The notes below the pieces were generated by a model. It saw only the letters and a list, made by a program, of their open reading frames with translations, made no database searches and had not been told where the DNA came from. The position numbers and the translations under genes were made by a program. From NCBI GenBank assembly GCA_020633465.1, contig JACKDN010000022.1, positions 89,306 to 153,305 on the forward strand: a DNA stretch of 64,000 nt. The letters are read 5' to 3'. Below, piece after piece: positions 54,287-63,983 of the stretch. Each line of letters starts with the position of its first letter. Position 1 is the stretch's first letter. The DNA comes from Myxococcales bacterium (GTDB lineage Bacteria > Myxococcota_A > Bradymonadia > UBA7976 > UBA1532).

Positions 54287-54943
54287 ATGCCGCTCACCCG
54301 CGACCAGATCTGCACCCGCGTCGCCCGCGAGCTGCGCGACGGCGACTACGTCAACCTGGGCATCGGCATGCCCACCCTCGTGGCCAACTTCGTCCCGCCC
54401 GGCGTCGAGGTCGTGCTGCAGAGCGAGAACGGCCTCCTCGGCATCGGCCCCTTCCCCTTCGAGGGCGACGAGGACGCCGATCTCATCAACGCCGGCAAGC
54501 AGACCGTCACCACGCTGCCGGGCTCGGCCTTCTTCGACAGCGCCGAGAGCTTCGCGATGATCCGCGGGGGCCACATCGACGTGGCCATCCTCGGCGCGAT
54601 GCAGGTGGCCGACAACGGCGACATCGCCAACTGGATGATCCCCGGCAAGATGGTGAAGGGCATGGGCGGCGCGATGGATCTCGTGAACGGCGCCCGCAAG
54701 GTGGTCGTGACGATGATCCAGGCGTCGAAGGGCGGCGCGCCGAAGCTGGTGGACCGCTGCACCCTGCCCCTGACCGGCGTGGGCTGCGTGCAGCGCGTCG
54801 TCACCGACCTCGCGGTGGTCGACGTCACGGCCGACGGCTTCCTCGTGCGCGAACTGGCGCCCGGCGTGACGCGCGACGACTTCACCGCCGCCTGCAGCGG
54901 CCGCACCCACTTCGCGCCGGACCTCTGCACCATCCAGGTCTGA
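54287..54943 (+). CDS. scoB: 3-oxoacid CoA-transferase subunit B
   Basis: 218 residues. Opens with VARELRDGDYVNLGIGMPTL, and the catalytic glutamate is Glu47 in QSENGLLGIGP, which forms the glutamyl-CoA intermediate. Other signatures are NAGKQTVTTLPGSAFFDS, IRGGHIDVAILGAMQV, GDIANWMIPGKMVKGMGGAMDLV and CTLPLTGVGCVQRVVTDLAV. Full length for ScoB/AtoA. The gap to the alpha gene is three bases, so the subunits are made in matched amounts. A GCGGCCGC inverted repeat lies 28 bases after the stop. Confidence 0.94.
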   Translation: MPLTRDQICTRVARELRDGDYVNLGIGMPTLVANFVPPGVEVVLQSENGLLGIGPFPFEGDEDADLINAGKQTVTTLPGSAFFDSAESFAMIRGGHIDVAILGAMQVADNGDIANWMIPGKMVKGMGGAMDLVNGARKVVVTMIQASKGGAPKLVDRCTLPLTGVGCVQRVVTDLAVVDVTADGFLVRELAPGVTRDDFTAACSGRTHFAPDLCTIQV

Positions 54944-54970
54944 CCCTGCGCGGGCAGCGCCCCTCGCCCC

Positions 54971-54993
54971 GCGGCCGCGTTGCTTGCGGCCGC
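54971..54993 (+). terminator. 8-bp GCGGCCGC stem-loop after scoB
   Basis: GCGGCCGC at 54971-54978 and again at 54986-54993 with a seven-base loop (GTTGCTT). Each half is itself palindromic. The position between scoB and the next gene fits a terminator, but there is no T-run. Confidence 0.4.
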
Positions 54994-55048
54994 CGCGCCC
55001 CTTGCCCGAAGATGCGGACGCCAAACGACGCTCTCCGGGGGGAGATCC

Positions 55049-57070
55049 ATGCGCCACGCGCTCGCCGTCAGCCTGCTCGCCACGCTCGCCTTCGCCTGCT
55101 CCGATCCGGCGTCCACGCCGGCCGGGCAGAACGACGCCGGGGCGGACGCCAACCTGGGCGCCGGCGGCGACCCCGGGGCCGGCGGCACGCCCGGCGCGGG
55201 CGGCGACCCCGGCCCGGGGGGCAACCCCGGCGTCGGCGGCAACCCGCCGCCGGCCTGCCCCGACCGCGACCGCGACGGCTTCCAGGACGCCGCCTGCAAC
55301 CCCAACGCCCAGCGCATGGGCGGCGACTGCGACGACGAGAACGACCTCATCTACCCCGGCCGCGAAGAGAACTGCAGCAACACGATCGACAACGACTGCA
55401 ACGGGCACGTGCCCGAGCGCGACCCCGCCTGCGGCGGCAATTGCCCCGATCTGGACAACGACGGCTTCCAGGACGTCGCCTGCAACAATGACCGGGCCAC
55501 CGGCGGGGACTGCGACGACCAGGACAACCGCGTGAACCCGGGCGTCGGTGAGATCTGCGGCAACTTCCGCGACGACGACTGCCGCGGCGGCGACGTGCGC
55601 TGCCTGCCCAACTGCACCGACCAGGATCTCGACGGCTTCGGCGAGGGCTCGGGCTGCTTCGGGGTCGATTGCAACGATCGCGACGCCGCCATCAACCCCT
55701 GGGCCAGCGAGATCTGCGGCGACAACATCGACCAGGACTGCAGCGGCGCCGATCTCGCCTGCCCCATGGACTGCCAGGACAACGACCGCGACGGCTTCGG
55801 CCAGGGCCCCGGGTGCATCAACCGCGACTGCGACGACGGCGACGCCACGGTCAACCCGGCCGCGCGCGAGATCGCCGGCGACGGCATCGACCAGGACTGC
55901 GACGGGCGCGACCTCGTGGCGCCGATGAACTGCTCGGACCTCGACGGCGACGGCTACGGCGAGGGCCCCGGCTGCTTCGCCGAGGACTGCGACGACAGCG
56001 ATCCCCGCATCCACCGCGATCGCACCGAGATCTGCAGCAACGGGGTCGACGACGACTGCGTCGGCGGCGACCGCCCCTGCGTGCAGATGGGCACCGGCGA
56101 GTGCATGGACGGCGACGGCGACGGCTTCGGCCCGGGCGCCTGCCCCAAGGGCACGCTCGACTGCGACGACACCAACGGCGCCATCAACCCCGACGCGGTC
56201 GAGACCTGCGACGGCGTCGACAACAACTGCAACGGCCAGGTCGACGAGTGCCCCCGCCGAGGGCAGGTGTGCGAGGACGGCGGCGAGTGCGTGGGCGAGG
56301 TCGGCGCGCCCTGCGGCGACGACGCCGAGTGCGCCGGCACGCAGGGCCTGGCCTGCAGCGACGAGGCCCGCGAGTGCCGCGTGCGCGACGGCGAGCTCTG
56401 CGAGCAGGGCGCCGACTGCCACCCCGGCGCCGAGTGCGCCGTCCTCGAGGCCTGCGATCCCGGCGCCCAGCGGTGCTACCAGGCCAAGGGTGGCCCCTGC
56501 ACCGAGAACTGCGACTGCTCGGACATCTGGCTGTGCAGCGACGGCGGCCGCTGCGTCGAGTGCCTCGACAACCAGCAGTGCGGCGTCGACGACCGCAACA
56601 CCTGCACCGACGGCGGCTACTGCGCCGAGACCCTCGCCCTCGGCGGCGCGGGCACCGACGTCCGCTACGACTTCTATCGCCGCCTGATCGCGTGCTGGAA
56701 CGCCTGGGGCGAATCGAACGAGATGCAGGCCTGCGACATCCTGAACTTCGACGAGACGTTCGAGATCGGCGGCGCCGCCGCCGACGGCTTCGGCGATCTG
56801 GACGCCGAGTACGACAACGAGTCGCCCTGCGACGAAGGCGCGCTGATGGCCGCCGGCTTCAGCGGCGACGACATCGACGTCCTCGACGAGCTGTTCGGCG
56901 GCTGCGCCGATCTCAACCTGAACCGCATCAACGTCTGGTGGCAGAGCCGCATCACGCCCGGCAGCACCTGGTGCCTGTACTACGCGCCTCAGAAGAGCGG
57001 CTTCGGCTTCCCGCAGGATCGCCGCAGCGCGATCGTCGTCGACGCCTGCGACCTGTCGTTCATCGAGTAG
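55049..57070 (+). CDS. MopE-type repeat lipoprotein with unique C-terminal domain
   Basis: ATG 55049 (GGGGGGAG upstream); 673 residues. LAFAC (Cys17) is the lipobox. Residues about 31-67 are Gly-Gly-Asp/Thr-Pro repeats (GAGGDPGAGGTPGAGG). Residues about 70-430 hold six or seven canonical MopE units (DxDxDGFxD, GGDCDDxDxxxxPG, ExCxNxxDxDC), which are putative metal-binding loops. Then Cys-rich modules follow (about 430-545, GAPCGDDAECAG; GELCEQGADC; CSDGGRCVEC), as in many myxobacterial surface proteins. A last domain of about 130 residues (YDFYRRLIACWNAWGES ... QDRRSAIVVDACDL) has no repeats and may be the functional head. No MYXO-CTERM tail. Confidence 0.82.
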   Translation: MRHALAVSLLATLAFACSDPASTPAGQNDAGADANLGAGGDPGAGGTPGAGGDPGPGGNPGVGGNPPPACPDRDRDGFQDAACNPNAQRMGGDCDDENDLIYPGREENCSNTIDNDCNGHVPERDPACGGNCPDLDNDGFQDVACNNDRATGGDCDDQDNRVNPGVGEICGNFRDDDCRGGDVRCLPNCTDQDLDGFGEGSGCFGVDCNDRDAAINPWASEICGDNIDQDCSGADLACPMDCQDNDRDGFGQGPGCINRDCDDGDATVNPAAREIAGDGIDQDCDGRDLVAPMNCSDLDGDGYGEGPGCFAEDCDDSDPRIHRDRTEICSNGVDDDCVGGDRPCVQMGTGECMDGDGDGFGPGACPKGTLDCDDTNGAINPDAVETCDGVDNNCNGQVDECPRRGQVCEDGGECVGEVGAPCGDDAECAGTQGLACSDEARECRVRDGELCEQGADCHPGAECAVLEACDPGAQRCYQAKGGPCTENCDCSDIWLCSDGGRCVECLDNQQCGVDDRNTCTDGGYCAETLALGGAGTDVRYDFYRRLIACWNAWGESNEMQACDILNFDETFEIGGAAADGFGDLDAEYDNESPCDEGALMAAGFSGDDIDVLDELFGGCADLNLNRINVWWQSRITPGSTWCLYYAPQKSGFGFPQDRRSAIVVDACDLSFIE

Positions 57071-57098
57071 GCCGTTCCAGTGCGCCGCGAACGCGGCG

Positions 57099-57369
57099 CC
57101 GGACGCCCCCCGCCGCCCCCGCTGAACACTGGGCTCCGCGCATCGGCAGCGCCACGGCACAACACCGGACGCAGCGCGCCGCCCCCCGCTGAACACCCGG
57201 CTCCGCGAATCCGCAGCGCCACGGTACAAACCCGGACGCACCGCACCGCCCCACCGCCGACGACTCGGCTCCGCGCATCCGCAGCGCCACGGTACAACGC
57301 CGGACGCACCGCACCGCCCCACCGCCGAACACTCGGCTCCGCGCAGCGGCAGCGCCCTCGGCACAACGC
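57099..57369. repeat. four tandem imperfect repeats of 66-68 bp
   Basis: CCGGACGC marks the start of each copy at 57099, 57165, 57232 and 57300. Each copy continues through CACCGCACCGCCCC-like sequence, GGCTCCGCG, CGCAGCGCC and ends GTACAAC/GCACAAC. GGCTCCGCG and CGCAGCGCC in each unit can fold as an imperfect hairpin. Copies 3 and 4 are the most alike. There are no unique spacers between constant repeats, so this is not a CRISPR. Confidence 0.75.
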
Positions 57370-57370
57370 G

Positions 57371-57395
57371 AAAAGGGCACCCCGCAGGGTGCCCT
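57371..57395 (-). terminator. rho-independent terminator of the ribosomal protein operon
   Basis: On the minus strand AGGGCACCC and GGGTGCCCT (57374-57382 with 57387-57395) form a perfect 9-bp stem with a four-base loop, followed by TTTT, about 80 bases after the rplQ stop. It is the only textbook terminator I see in the window. Confidence 0.85.
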
Positions 57396-57475
57396 CCTCG
57401 CCGCCGTCCGAACCTTGCGGCTCGTCGCGGCTGCTCGACGCGCCCGGACCTCGCGGACCGGGGGCCGACGTCGAC

Positions 57476-57952
57476 TCAGCCGGCCTGCTCGACCGCCTCG
57501 TCGCTGTCGTCCGCGTCGTCCATCGGGCTCGCCGGCGCGTCGGCCGGGATGAACTCGATGATCGACAGCTCGGCGTTGTCGCCCAGGCGACGGCCCAGCT
57601 TCACGATCCGGGTGTAGCCACCCGGACGGTCCTGGTAGCGCTCGGCCAGCTCGCCGAACAGCTTCTGCAGGGCCTCGCGGTTGCGGACGGTCTTCCCCGC
57701 GTGGCGAACCGCGGCGACGCGGTCGGCGCGCAGCTGCACCTGCTCCTCTCCACTCGCGGCGTCGACCACGCTCAGCGCGTTGCGCTTGCCCAGCGTCACG
57801 AGACGCTCGGCCACCCGCCGCAGCTCCTTGGCCTTGGCGGTGGTGGTCTGAATCCGCTCTTCTTCGATCAGCGAGGTCACCATGTTGCGGAACATGGCGT
57901 CCCGGTGGCTCGCGTTACGACCGAGCTTTCGGCCCGACTTGCGGTGGCGCAT
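57476..57952 (-). CDS. rplQ: 50S ribosomal protein L17
   Basis: 158 residues. MRHRKSGRKLGRNASHRDAMFRNMVTSLI is the invariant L17 start, with ERIQTTTAKAKELRRVAERLVTLGK next and GGYTRIVKLGRRLGDNAELSIIEF towards the end. The usual protein ends near residue 125; the extra acidic tail (DDADDSDEAVEQ) is common in high-GC species. Last gene of the alpha operon, followed by the terminator. Confidence 0.97.
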   Translation of the reverse strand: MRHRKSGRKLGRNASHRDAMFRNMVTSLIEEERIQTTTAKAKELRRVAERLVTLGKRNALSVVDAASGEEQVQLRADRVAAVRHAGKTVRNREALQKLFGELAERYQDRPGGYTRIVKLGRRLGDNAELSIIEFIPADAPASPMDDADDSDEAVEQAG

Positions 57953-57982
57953 CGTTCTTGCTCCCTGAGGCCCCGCCCGGCG

Positions 57983-58987
<1,005 letters not shown>

Positions 58988-59114
58988 GCAAATCCCCTTT
59001 CAGGACGCATGCGCCGCGCGGGCCCACCCCACAGCACCCCTCTCCAAGGGTGCCACGGGTCCTCCCCGACACGACCGATGGTGTTGGCGCGGCGCCCCAG
59101 CGCCGCCCCGTTGC

Positions 59115-59741
59115 TTACTTGCTGTAGAGCTCGACGATCAGCTGCTCGTTGATGGGCAGCGTCAGCTCGTCGCGCACCGGCAGCGCCTTGACCGTGCCCT
59201 TGAAGGCCTTCTTGTCCATCTCCAGCCACGAGAACGTCGGCCGCCGATCGGCCTGCTCCATCGCGGTGGTGATGCACGCCTTCTTCCGGCTGCGCTCCTT
59301 CACCTCGACGATGTCCCCCGCGCGCACCTGGTACGACGGGATGTTGACCTTGCGGCCGTTCACCGTGAAGTGGTTGTGCCGCACCAGCTGCCGCGCCTCG
59401 CTCCGGCTCGACGCCAGACCCAGCCGGTAGACGGTGCTGTCCAGCCGACGCTCGAGCAGGCTCAGCAGGTTCTCACCCGTGACGCCCTTCATGCGGTCCG
59501 CGCGCTGGAAGTACAGGCGGAACTGCTTCTCGAGCACCCCGTAGATGCGCTTGACCTTCTGCTTCTCGCGCAGCTGATCCCGGTAGTCGCTCGGGCGCAG
59601 CCGGCCCTGGCCGTGCTGACCCGGCGGGTAGGGCCGCCGATCGAACGAGCACTTCTCCGAGAAGCAGCGCTCGCCCTTGAGGAACAGCTTGGTCGCCTCC
59701 CGCCGGCACAGACGGCAGACCGGACCCGTGTAACGCGCCAT
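59115..59741 (-). CDS. rpsD: 30S ribosomal protein S4 (zinc-binding form)
   Basis: 208 residues, ARYTGPVCRLCRREATKLFLKG at the start. Cys9, Cys12, Cys26 and Cys31 form the zinc site of the C+ type of S4. RLDSTVYRLGLASSRSEARQLVRHNHFTVNG is the S4 RNA-binding domain. S4 is a primary 16S binder and in some bacteria represses the alpha operon. The 127 bases between it and rpoA contain no clear regulatory structure. Confidence 0.98.
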   Translation of the reverse strand: MARYTGPVCRLCRREATKLFLKGERCFSEKCSFDRRPYPPGQHGQGRLRPSDYRDQLREKQKVKRIYGVLEKQFRLYFQRADRMKGVTGENLLSLLERRLDSTVYRLGLASSRSEARQLVRHNHFTVNGRKVNIPSYQVRAGDIVEVKERSRKKACITTAMEQADRRPTFSWLEMDKKAFKGTVKALPVRDELTLPINEQLIVELYSK

Positions 59742-59756
59742 CGTGACGTCTCCTTC

Positions 59757-60152
59757 TCAGACCCGGCGGCGCTTCGGCGGCCGGCAACCGTTGTGGGGGA
59801 TCGGCGTCACGTCACGGATGTGCGTGATCTTGAAGCCCGCCGTCGACAGCGCGCGCAGCGCCGCCTCACGACCGGCCCCCGGCCCCTTCACGTACACGCC
59901 CAGCGAGCGCATCCCGTGCTCCTGCGCCTTGCGAGCCGCCTCCTCGGCGGCGAGCTGCGCTGCGAAGGGCGTGCTCTTCCGGCTGCCCTTGAAGCCTCGC
60001 GACCCCGCCGACGACCAGGAGACGCAGTTGCCCTGCACGTCCGTGATCGTGATGATCGTGTTGTTGAACGTCGCCTGGATGTGGGCGATCCCGGACTGGA
60101 TGTTCTTCCGGGCCTTCTTCTTGCCGCCCTTGGTCGCCGAGTACTTGGCCAT
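59757..60152 (-). CDS. rpsK: 30S ribosomal protein S11
   Basis: 131 residues. GIAHIQATFNNTIITITDVQGN, WSSAGSRGFKGSRKSTPFAAQ and YVKGPGAGREAALRAL are diagnostic of S11, ending with the usual DVTPIPHNGCRPPKRRRV. It begins with a Lys-rich extension (KYSATKGGKKKARKN). It lies 15 bases upstream of rpsD in the operon. Confidence 0.98.
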   Translation of the reverse strand: MAKYSATKGGKKKARKNIQSGIAHIQATFNNTIITITDVQGNCVSWSSAGSRGFKGSRKSTPFAAQLAAEEAARKAQEHGMRSLGVYVKGPGAGREAALRALSTAGFKITHIRDVTPIPHNGCRPPKRRRV

Positions 60153-60179
60153 TCTGGGTCCTCTTCAGCGCGAAGCTGG

Positions 60180-60551
60180 CTACTTCTTCTTCTTCTTGGT
60201 CACGGCACGCCGCGGACCCTTCCGGGTCCGAGCGTTCGTACGGGTACGCTGGCCTCGCACCGGCAGGCCGCGCCGATGGCGCAGCCCGCGGTAGCAGCCG
60301 AGGTCCATGAGGCGCTTGATGTTCAGCTGAACCTCGCGCCGCAGGTCACCCTCGACCTTGTAGCCCTCGTCGAGCACCTGACGGATGCGCCGGACGTCCA
60401 TCTCGCTGAGACCGTCGGTCCGAGTGTCGGGATCGATGCCCGCCTTCTCGACGATCGTCTTGGCCGTCGAGTGACCGACGCCGTGGATGTAGGTCAGCGC
60501 GATGACGATCCGCTTGTTCCGCGGAAGGTCCACACCGGCAATACGAGCCAT
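60180..60551 (-). CDS. rpsM: 30S ribosomal protein S13
   Basis: 123 residues: MARIAGVDLPRNKRIVIALTY, IHGVGHSTAKTI (helix-two-turn-helix) and the basic tail GLRHRRGLPVRGQRTRTNAR ending in KKKKK. It contacts the 16S head and the P-site tRNA. First gene of the alpha operon proper, directly after rpmJ. Confidence 0.98.
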   Translation of the reverse strand: MARIAGVDLPRNKRIVIALTYIHGVGHSTAKTIVEKAGIDPDTRTDGLSEMDVRRIRQVLDEGYKVEGDLRREVQLNIKRLMDLGCYRGLRHRRGLPVRGQRTRTNARTRKGPRRAVTKKKKK

Positions 60552-60578
60552 CTCAACCTCTCCTGGCCATGGGCTCGA

Positions 60579-60692
60579 TCAGCCCTGCCGCTGCTTGTGC
60601 CGGGGGTTCTCGCAGATGACCCGGACCCGGCCGTGCCGGCGAATCACCTTGCACTTGTCACACATTCGCTTCACCGAAGCCCGCACCTTCAT
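60579..60692 (-). CDS. rpmJ: 50S ribosomal protein L36 (zinc form)
   Basis: 37 residues from ATG 60692: MKVRASVKRMCDKCKVIRR then RVICENPRHKQRQG. Cys11, Cys14, Cys27 and His32 are the zinc ligands of the C+ form. A longer frame in the same phase is not used. Unusually there is no infA between map and rpmJ; only 73 bases separate them. Confidence 0.97.
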   Translation of the reverse strand: MKVRASVKRMCDKCKVIRRHGRVRVICENPRHKQRQG

Positions 60693-60765
60693 TGCTCGAC
60701 TCCCGGGCGTCACGCCGCGCGCAACGGCTCCAATTCCGTACCGGCCCTCGCGGGCCGCCTCCGTC

Positions 60766-61554
60766 TCAAACCGGTGCACCGGCGCCCGAGGTGCTCAGCA
60801 CCACTGGGCCCTCCGGGGTCACCGCGACCGTGTGCTCGAAGTGGGCCGACCGCCGACCATCCGTCGTCACCGCGGTCCACTCGTCCTCGAGCACCTCGAC
60901 ACCGGCCGAGCCGGCGTTGATCATCGGCTCGATGCACAGCACCATGCCCGCCTTCAGCGGCATGCGCTTCGTGCGGTCGAAGTAGTTGGGCACCTGAGGA
61001 TCCTCGTGCAGCTTGCGGCCGATGCCGTGCCCCACGAAGTCCTGCACCACCGAGAAGCCGTGCTCCTCGGCGTAGCCCGCCACCGCCTTGCCGATGTCCC
61101 ACACGCGTCCGCCCTGCTGGCACGCTTCGATGCCCTTCGCCAGGCTCGCCCGGGTCACGTCGATCAGGCGCTGTGACTCCTCGTCCGTCTCTTTGCCGAC
61201 AACGACGGTACGCGCGTGATCGCCGTACCAGCCCTTGTACACCACACCAAAGTCGAGGCCGATGATGTCACCGGCCTTCAGCACGACCCGCCGCGACGGG
61301 ATACCGTGCACGATCACCTCGTTCGGCGCGACGCAGAGGCAGGCGGGAAACCCGTACAGCCCCTTGAACGCCGGCGTCACCTTGCGCTCGCGGCACGCCG
61401 CCTCACAGAAGGCGTCGCAGTCCGCGGTCGTCATCCCGGGCTCGAGCACCTCGACCAGCGCGTCGAGGATCTCGCTGACGGTCGACGCCGCCACCCGCAT
61501 CAACTCCAGCTCGCGCTTCGACTTGAGCACGATGGAGCTGCGCCGCACCCTCAA
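60766..61554 (-). CDS. map: methionine aminopeptidase type I
   Basis: 262 residues. TTG 61554 overlaps the adk stop (TTGA) and has GGAGG nine bases upstream; GTG 61548 is an alternative. Metal ligands are Asp in GLDFGVVYKGWYGD (two), His in VGHGIGRKLHEDP, Glu in CIEPM and Glu near the end, and the substrate His is in YGFPACLCVAPNEVIVHGIP. It removes the initiator Met. Placement between adk and rpmJ is the standard spc-operon order. Confidence 0.96.
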   Translation of the reverse strand: MRVRRSSIVLKSKRELELMRVAASTVSEILDALVEVLEPGMTTADCDAFCEAACRERKVTPAFKGLYGFPACLCVAPNEVIVHGIPSRRVVLKAGDIIGLDFGVVYKGWYGDHARTVVVGKETDEESQRLIDVTRASLAKGIEACQQGGRVWDIGKAVAGYAEEHGFSVVQDFVGHGIGRKLHEDPQVPNYFDRTKRMPLKAGMVLCIEPMINAGSAGVEVLEDEWTAVTTDGRRSAHFEHTVAVTPEGPVVLSTSGAGAPV

Positions 61555-62192
61555 AGCTCGAGGGCCTCCAGGATGGCGCGGTAGACCGCCTCCATCTCAC
61601 CCGTCCCGTCCACGGTGCGCAGCACGCCCTGCTCGCGGTAGTACGCGATCAGCGGCTTCGTCTGCTCGCCGTAGACGCCCAACCGGCTCTGGATGACCTC
61701 GGCCGTATCGTCCTTGCGCTGGTAGGTCTCCCCACCGCAGCGATCACACGTGCCCTCCACCTTGGTCGGGTGGAAGTCGACGTGGAAGCTCGCGCCGCAG
61801 TCGCGGCACACCCGCCGGCCGGACAGCCGACGCACGAGCTCGGCGTCGGGTACGGCCAGGTTGACGACCCGCTCGATCGCGATCGAGCGGTCGTCCAGCG
61901 CCTTCGCCTGCGCCTCGTTGCGCGGGAAGCCGTCCAGGATGTAGCCCTCGCGGGCGTCCTTCTCGGCCAGCCGCTCCTCGACCAGGGCCAGCACCAGCGA
62001 GTCGGGCACCAGCTTGCCGGCGTCCATGAACGCCTTCGCCTGGTTGCCCAGCTCGGTGCCGGCCTTGCGCGCCGCGCGCAGCAGATCGCCGGTCGACACC
62101 TGGGGGATACCCAGATCGTCCACCAGCCGCTGGCTCTGCGTGCCCTTGCCGGCCCCGGGAGGCCCCAACAGGATGAGTCGCTTGGCCTTCAT
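61551..62192 (-). CDS. adk: adenylate kinase (zinc-LID form)
   Basis: 213 residues. P-loop LLGPPGAGKGTQ (8-19), AMP-binding STGDLLRAA and DGFPRNEAQ. The LID has CRDC and CDRC pairs (around 130 and 150), a structural zinc site as in Bacillus-type enzymes. It interconverts AMP, ATP and ADP. One base separates it from secY. Confidence 0.97.
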   Translation of the reverse strand: MKAKRLILLGPPGAGKGTQSQRLVDDLGIPQVSTGDLLRAARKAGTELGNQAKAFMDAGKLVPDSLVLALVEERLAEKDAREGYILDGFPRNEAQAKALDDRSIAIERVVNLAVPDAELVRRLSGRRVCRDCGASFHVDFHPTKVEGTCDRCGGETYQRKDDTAEVIQSRLGVYGEQTKPLIAYYREQGVLRTVDGTGEMEAVYRAILEALEL

Positions 62193-62193
62193 G

Positions 62194-63516
62194 TCAGGCC
62201 GCCCGTCGCGTCCGGATGCGGGGGCCCTTCGTGTCCTGGAAGCCCTCGTAGTTCCGGGTGATCAGGTGACTCTCGATCTGCTGCACCGTGTCCAGCGCCA
62301 CCGAGACGATGATCAGCAGCGACGTGCCACCGAAGTAGAACGACACCGCGAACCAGTCCTGGATGAACATCGGCACGACGCACACCGCCGCGACGTACAG
62401 CGCGCCACCGAAGGTGATGCGCGTCAGCACGTGGTCGATGTACTCGGCCGTCTTGGTGCCCGGGCGGATGCCCGGGATGTAGCCGCCGTACTTCTTCAGG
62501 TTCTCGGCCACGTCGACCGGGTTGAACATCACCGACGTGTAGAAGAAGCAGAAGAAGATGTTCAGCAGGCTGAAGATCACCATGTAGCGCCAGTCGCTGG
62601 GGTTCAGCGCCGCCTGCACCGACTGCATCCACTCCGCCTCGGTCCAGCTGGCGATCGAGGTGGGGAACATCAGGATCGACGAGGCGAAGATCGGCGGAAT
62701 CACGCCCGCCATGTTCACCCGCAGCGGCAGGTGCGTGCTCTGCGCCGCGCCTACCCGGTTGCCCACCAGCCGTTTGGCGTATTGGATCGGGATGCGCCGC
62801 TGCCCCCGCTCGACGAACACGATGATCGCGATGACGCCGAAGGCCACGCCGGCCAGCGCCAGCAGCTGGAACAGCGACATCTGCTCGCCGGCCACCATCT
62901 CCTTCGTCTGCAGCAGCGCGTCGGGCAGGCCCGCCACGATGCCGGCGAAGATGATGAGGCTCATGCCGTTGCCGATGCCGCGCTCGGTGATCTGCTCGCC
63001 GAGCCACATGATGAACGCCGACCCCGTGGTCAGCGTGAGCACCGTCATGAACCGGAACCCGAACGAGCCGGGCGCGTGCACGATCTGCCCCGACGCGTCC
63101 TGCGCGTTGAGGTTCTCGAGGTACAGGGCGATGAAGAAGCCCTGCACGATCGAGAGCGCGATCGTCGCGTACCGCGTCCACTGGTTGATCTTCTTCCGCC
63201 CCTGCTCGCCTTCCTTGTTCAGGCGGTCGAGGGTCGGGATCACCACCGTCAGCAGCTGGAAGATGATCGAGGCCGAGATGTACGGCATGATGCCGAGCGC
63301 GAAGACGCTCAGCTGCTCGATCGCACCACCGCTGAACATGTTGAACAGGCCCAGGAAAGTGTTCTGCTGACTTTCCATGAACCGGATCATCTCGCTGCGG
63401 TCGACGCCCGGCAGCGTCACGAAGACGCCGATGCGATAGACCGCGAGCAGCGAAAGCGTGAACAGCACGCGCTTCCGCAGCTCGGTGATCTGGAAGATCT
63501 TGATGATGGTGCTCAA
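62194..63516 (-). CDS. secY: Sec translocon subunit SecY
   Basis: 440 residues with ten membrane helices. FTLSLLAVYRIGVFVTLPGVD, LGIMPYISASIIFQLLT (plug and pore region), GIGNGMSLIIFAGIV and FCFFYTSVMFNPVDVAENLKKYGGYIPGIRPG are conserved markers. The C-terminal IESHLITRNYEGF loop contacts SecA and the ribosome. It lies between rplO and adk in the standard spc order. Confidence 0.98.
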   Translation of the reverse strand: MSTIIKIFQITELRKRVLFTLSLLAVYRIGVFVTLPGVDRSEMIRFMESQQNTFLGLFNMFSGGAIEQLSVFALGIMPYISASIIFQLLTVVIPTLDRLNKEGEQGRKKINQWTRYATIALSIVQGFFIALYLENLNAQDASGQIVHAPGSFGFRFMTVLTLTTGSAFIMWLGEQITERGIGNGMSLIIFAGIVAGLPDALLQTKEMVAGEQMSLFQLLALAGVAFGVIAIIVFVERGQRRIPIQYAKRLVGNRVGAAQSTHLPLRVNMAGVIPPIFASSILMFPTSIASWTEAEWMQSVQAALNPSDWRYMVIFSLLNIFFCFFYTSVMFNPVDVAENLKKYGGYIPGIRPGTKTAEYIDHVLTRITFGGALYVAAVCVVPMFIQDWFAVSFYFGGTSLLIIVSVALDTVQQIESHLITRNYEGFQDTKGPRIRTRRAA

Positions 63517-63530
63517 GACGCCCTCGACCT

Positions 63531-63983
63531 TCAGCCCTCGAGCAGCTCGACCGAGCCGCCCGCCGCGGTGATCTTGTCCACCGCCGCCTTGCTGAACTTG
63601 TGCGCGCGCACGGTCAGCCCGGCGGCGATGTCGCCATCGGCGAGCACCTTGAGGCGGTCACGGCCCTTCTTGACCAGGCCGTGGCCACGCAGGAACTCGA
63701 GATCGACCACCGTGCCCGCCTCGAACTGCGACAGCTCGCGGACGTTCACGATCGCGTACTCGATGCGGTTGCGCGGCGTGAAGCCCCGCTTGGGCAGCCG
63801 ACGCGCGAGCGGCATCTGGCCGCCCTCGAAGCCGGGGCGGGGCTTGCCCTTGCCGGCCCGGGCCTTCTGACCCTTGTGGCCGACGCCGGCGGTCTTGCCC
63901 CAGCCCGACGACTCGCCGCGACCGACGCGCTTGCGCTTCTTCACCGCCCCGGGGGCCGGCGTGAGATTGCTCAGTTCGCTCAT
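63531..63983 (-). CDS. rplO: 50S ribosomal protein L15
   Basis: ATG 63983 (MSELSNLTPAPG) matches the family start better than the in-frame GTG at 63995; 150 residues. KRVGRGESSGWGKTAGVGHKGQKAR and GFEGGQMPLARRLPKRGF are diagnostic. The upstream gene, normally rpmD, lies beyond the window. Confidence 0.96.
   Translation of the reverse strand: MSELSNLTPAPGAVKKRKRVGRGESSGWGKTAGVGHKGQKARAGKGKPRPGFEGGQMPLARRLPKRGFTPRNRIEYAIVNVRELSQFEAGTVVDLEFLRGHGLVKKGRDRLKVLADGDIAAGLTVRAHKFSKAAVDKITAAGGSVELLEG

Larger units (their letters stand above)
57071..57475. other. intergenic region holding tandem repeats and the ribosomal operon terminator
   Basis: This 405-base gap between the converging MopE-type gene and rplQ contains a four-copy tandem repeat (57099-57369) and the terminator hairpin (57371-57395). 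Minus-strand frames cross it but encode only repeat-derived Arg/Ala/Gly peptides. The remaining 80 bases before rplQ show nothing recognisable. Confidence 0.7.

Noticed and set aside
53261..57364. 1367-codon minus-strand open frame
   Set aside because: It lies opposite scoA, scoB and the MopE-type lipoprotein, all with strong family motifs. The translation is low-complexity Ala/Val/Gly/Arg.
57099..57369. possible CRISPR array
   Set aside because: The whole 67-base unit is repeated; there are no constant repeats separated by unique spacers, and no cas genes in the window.
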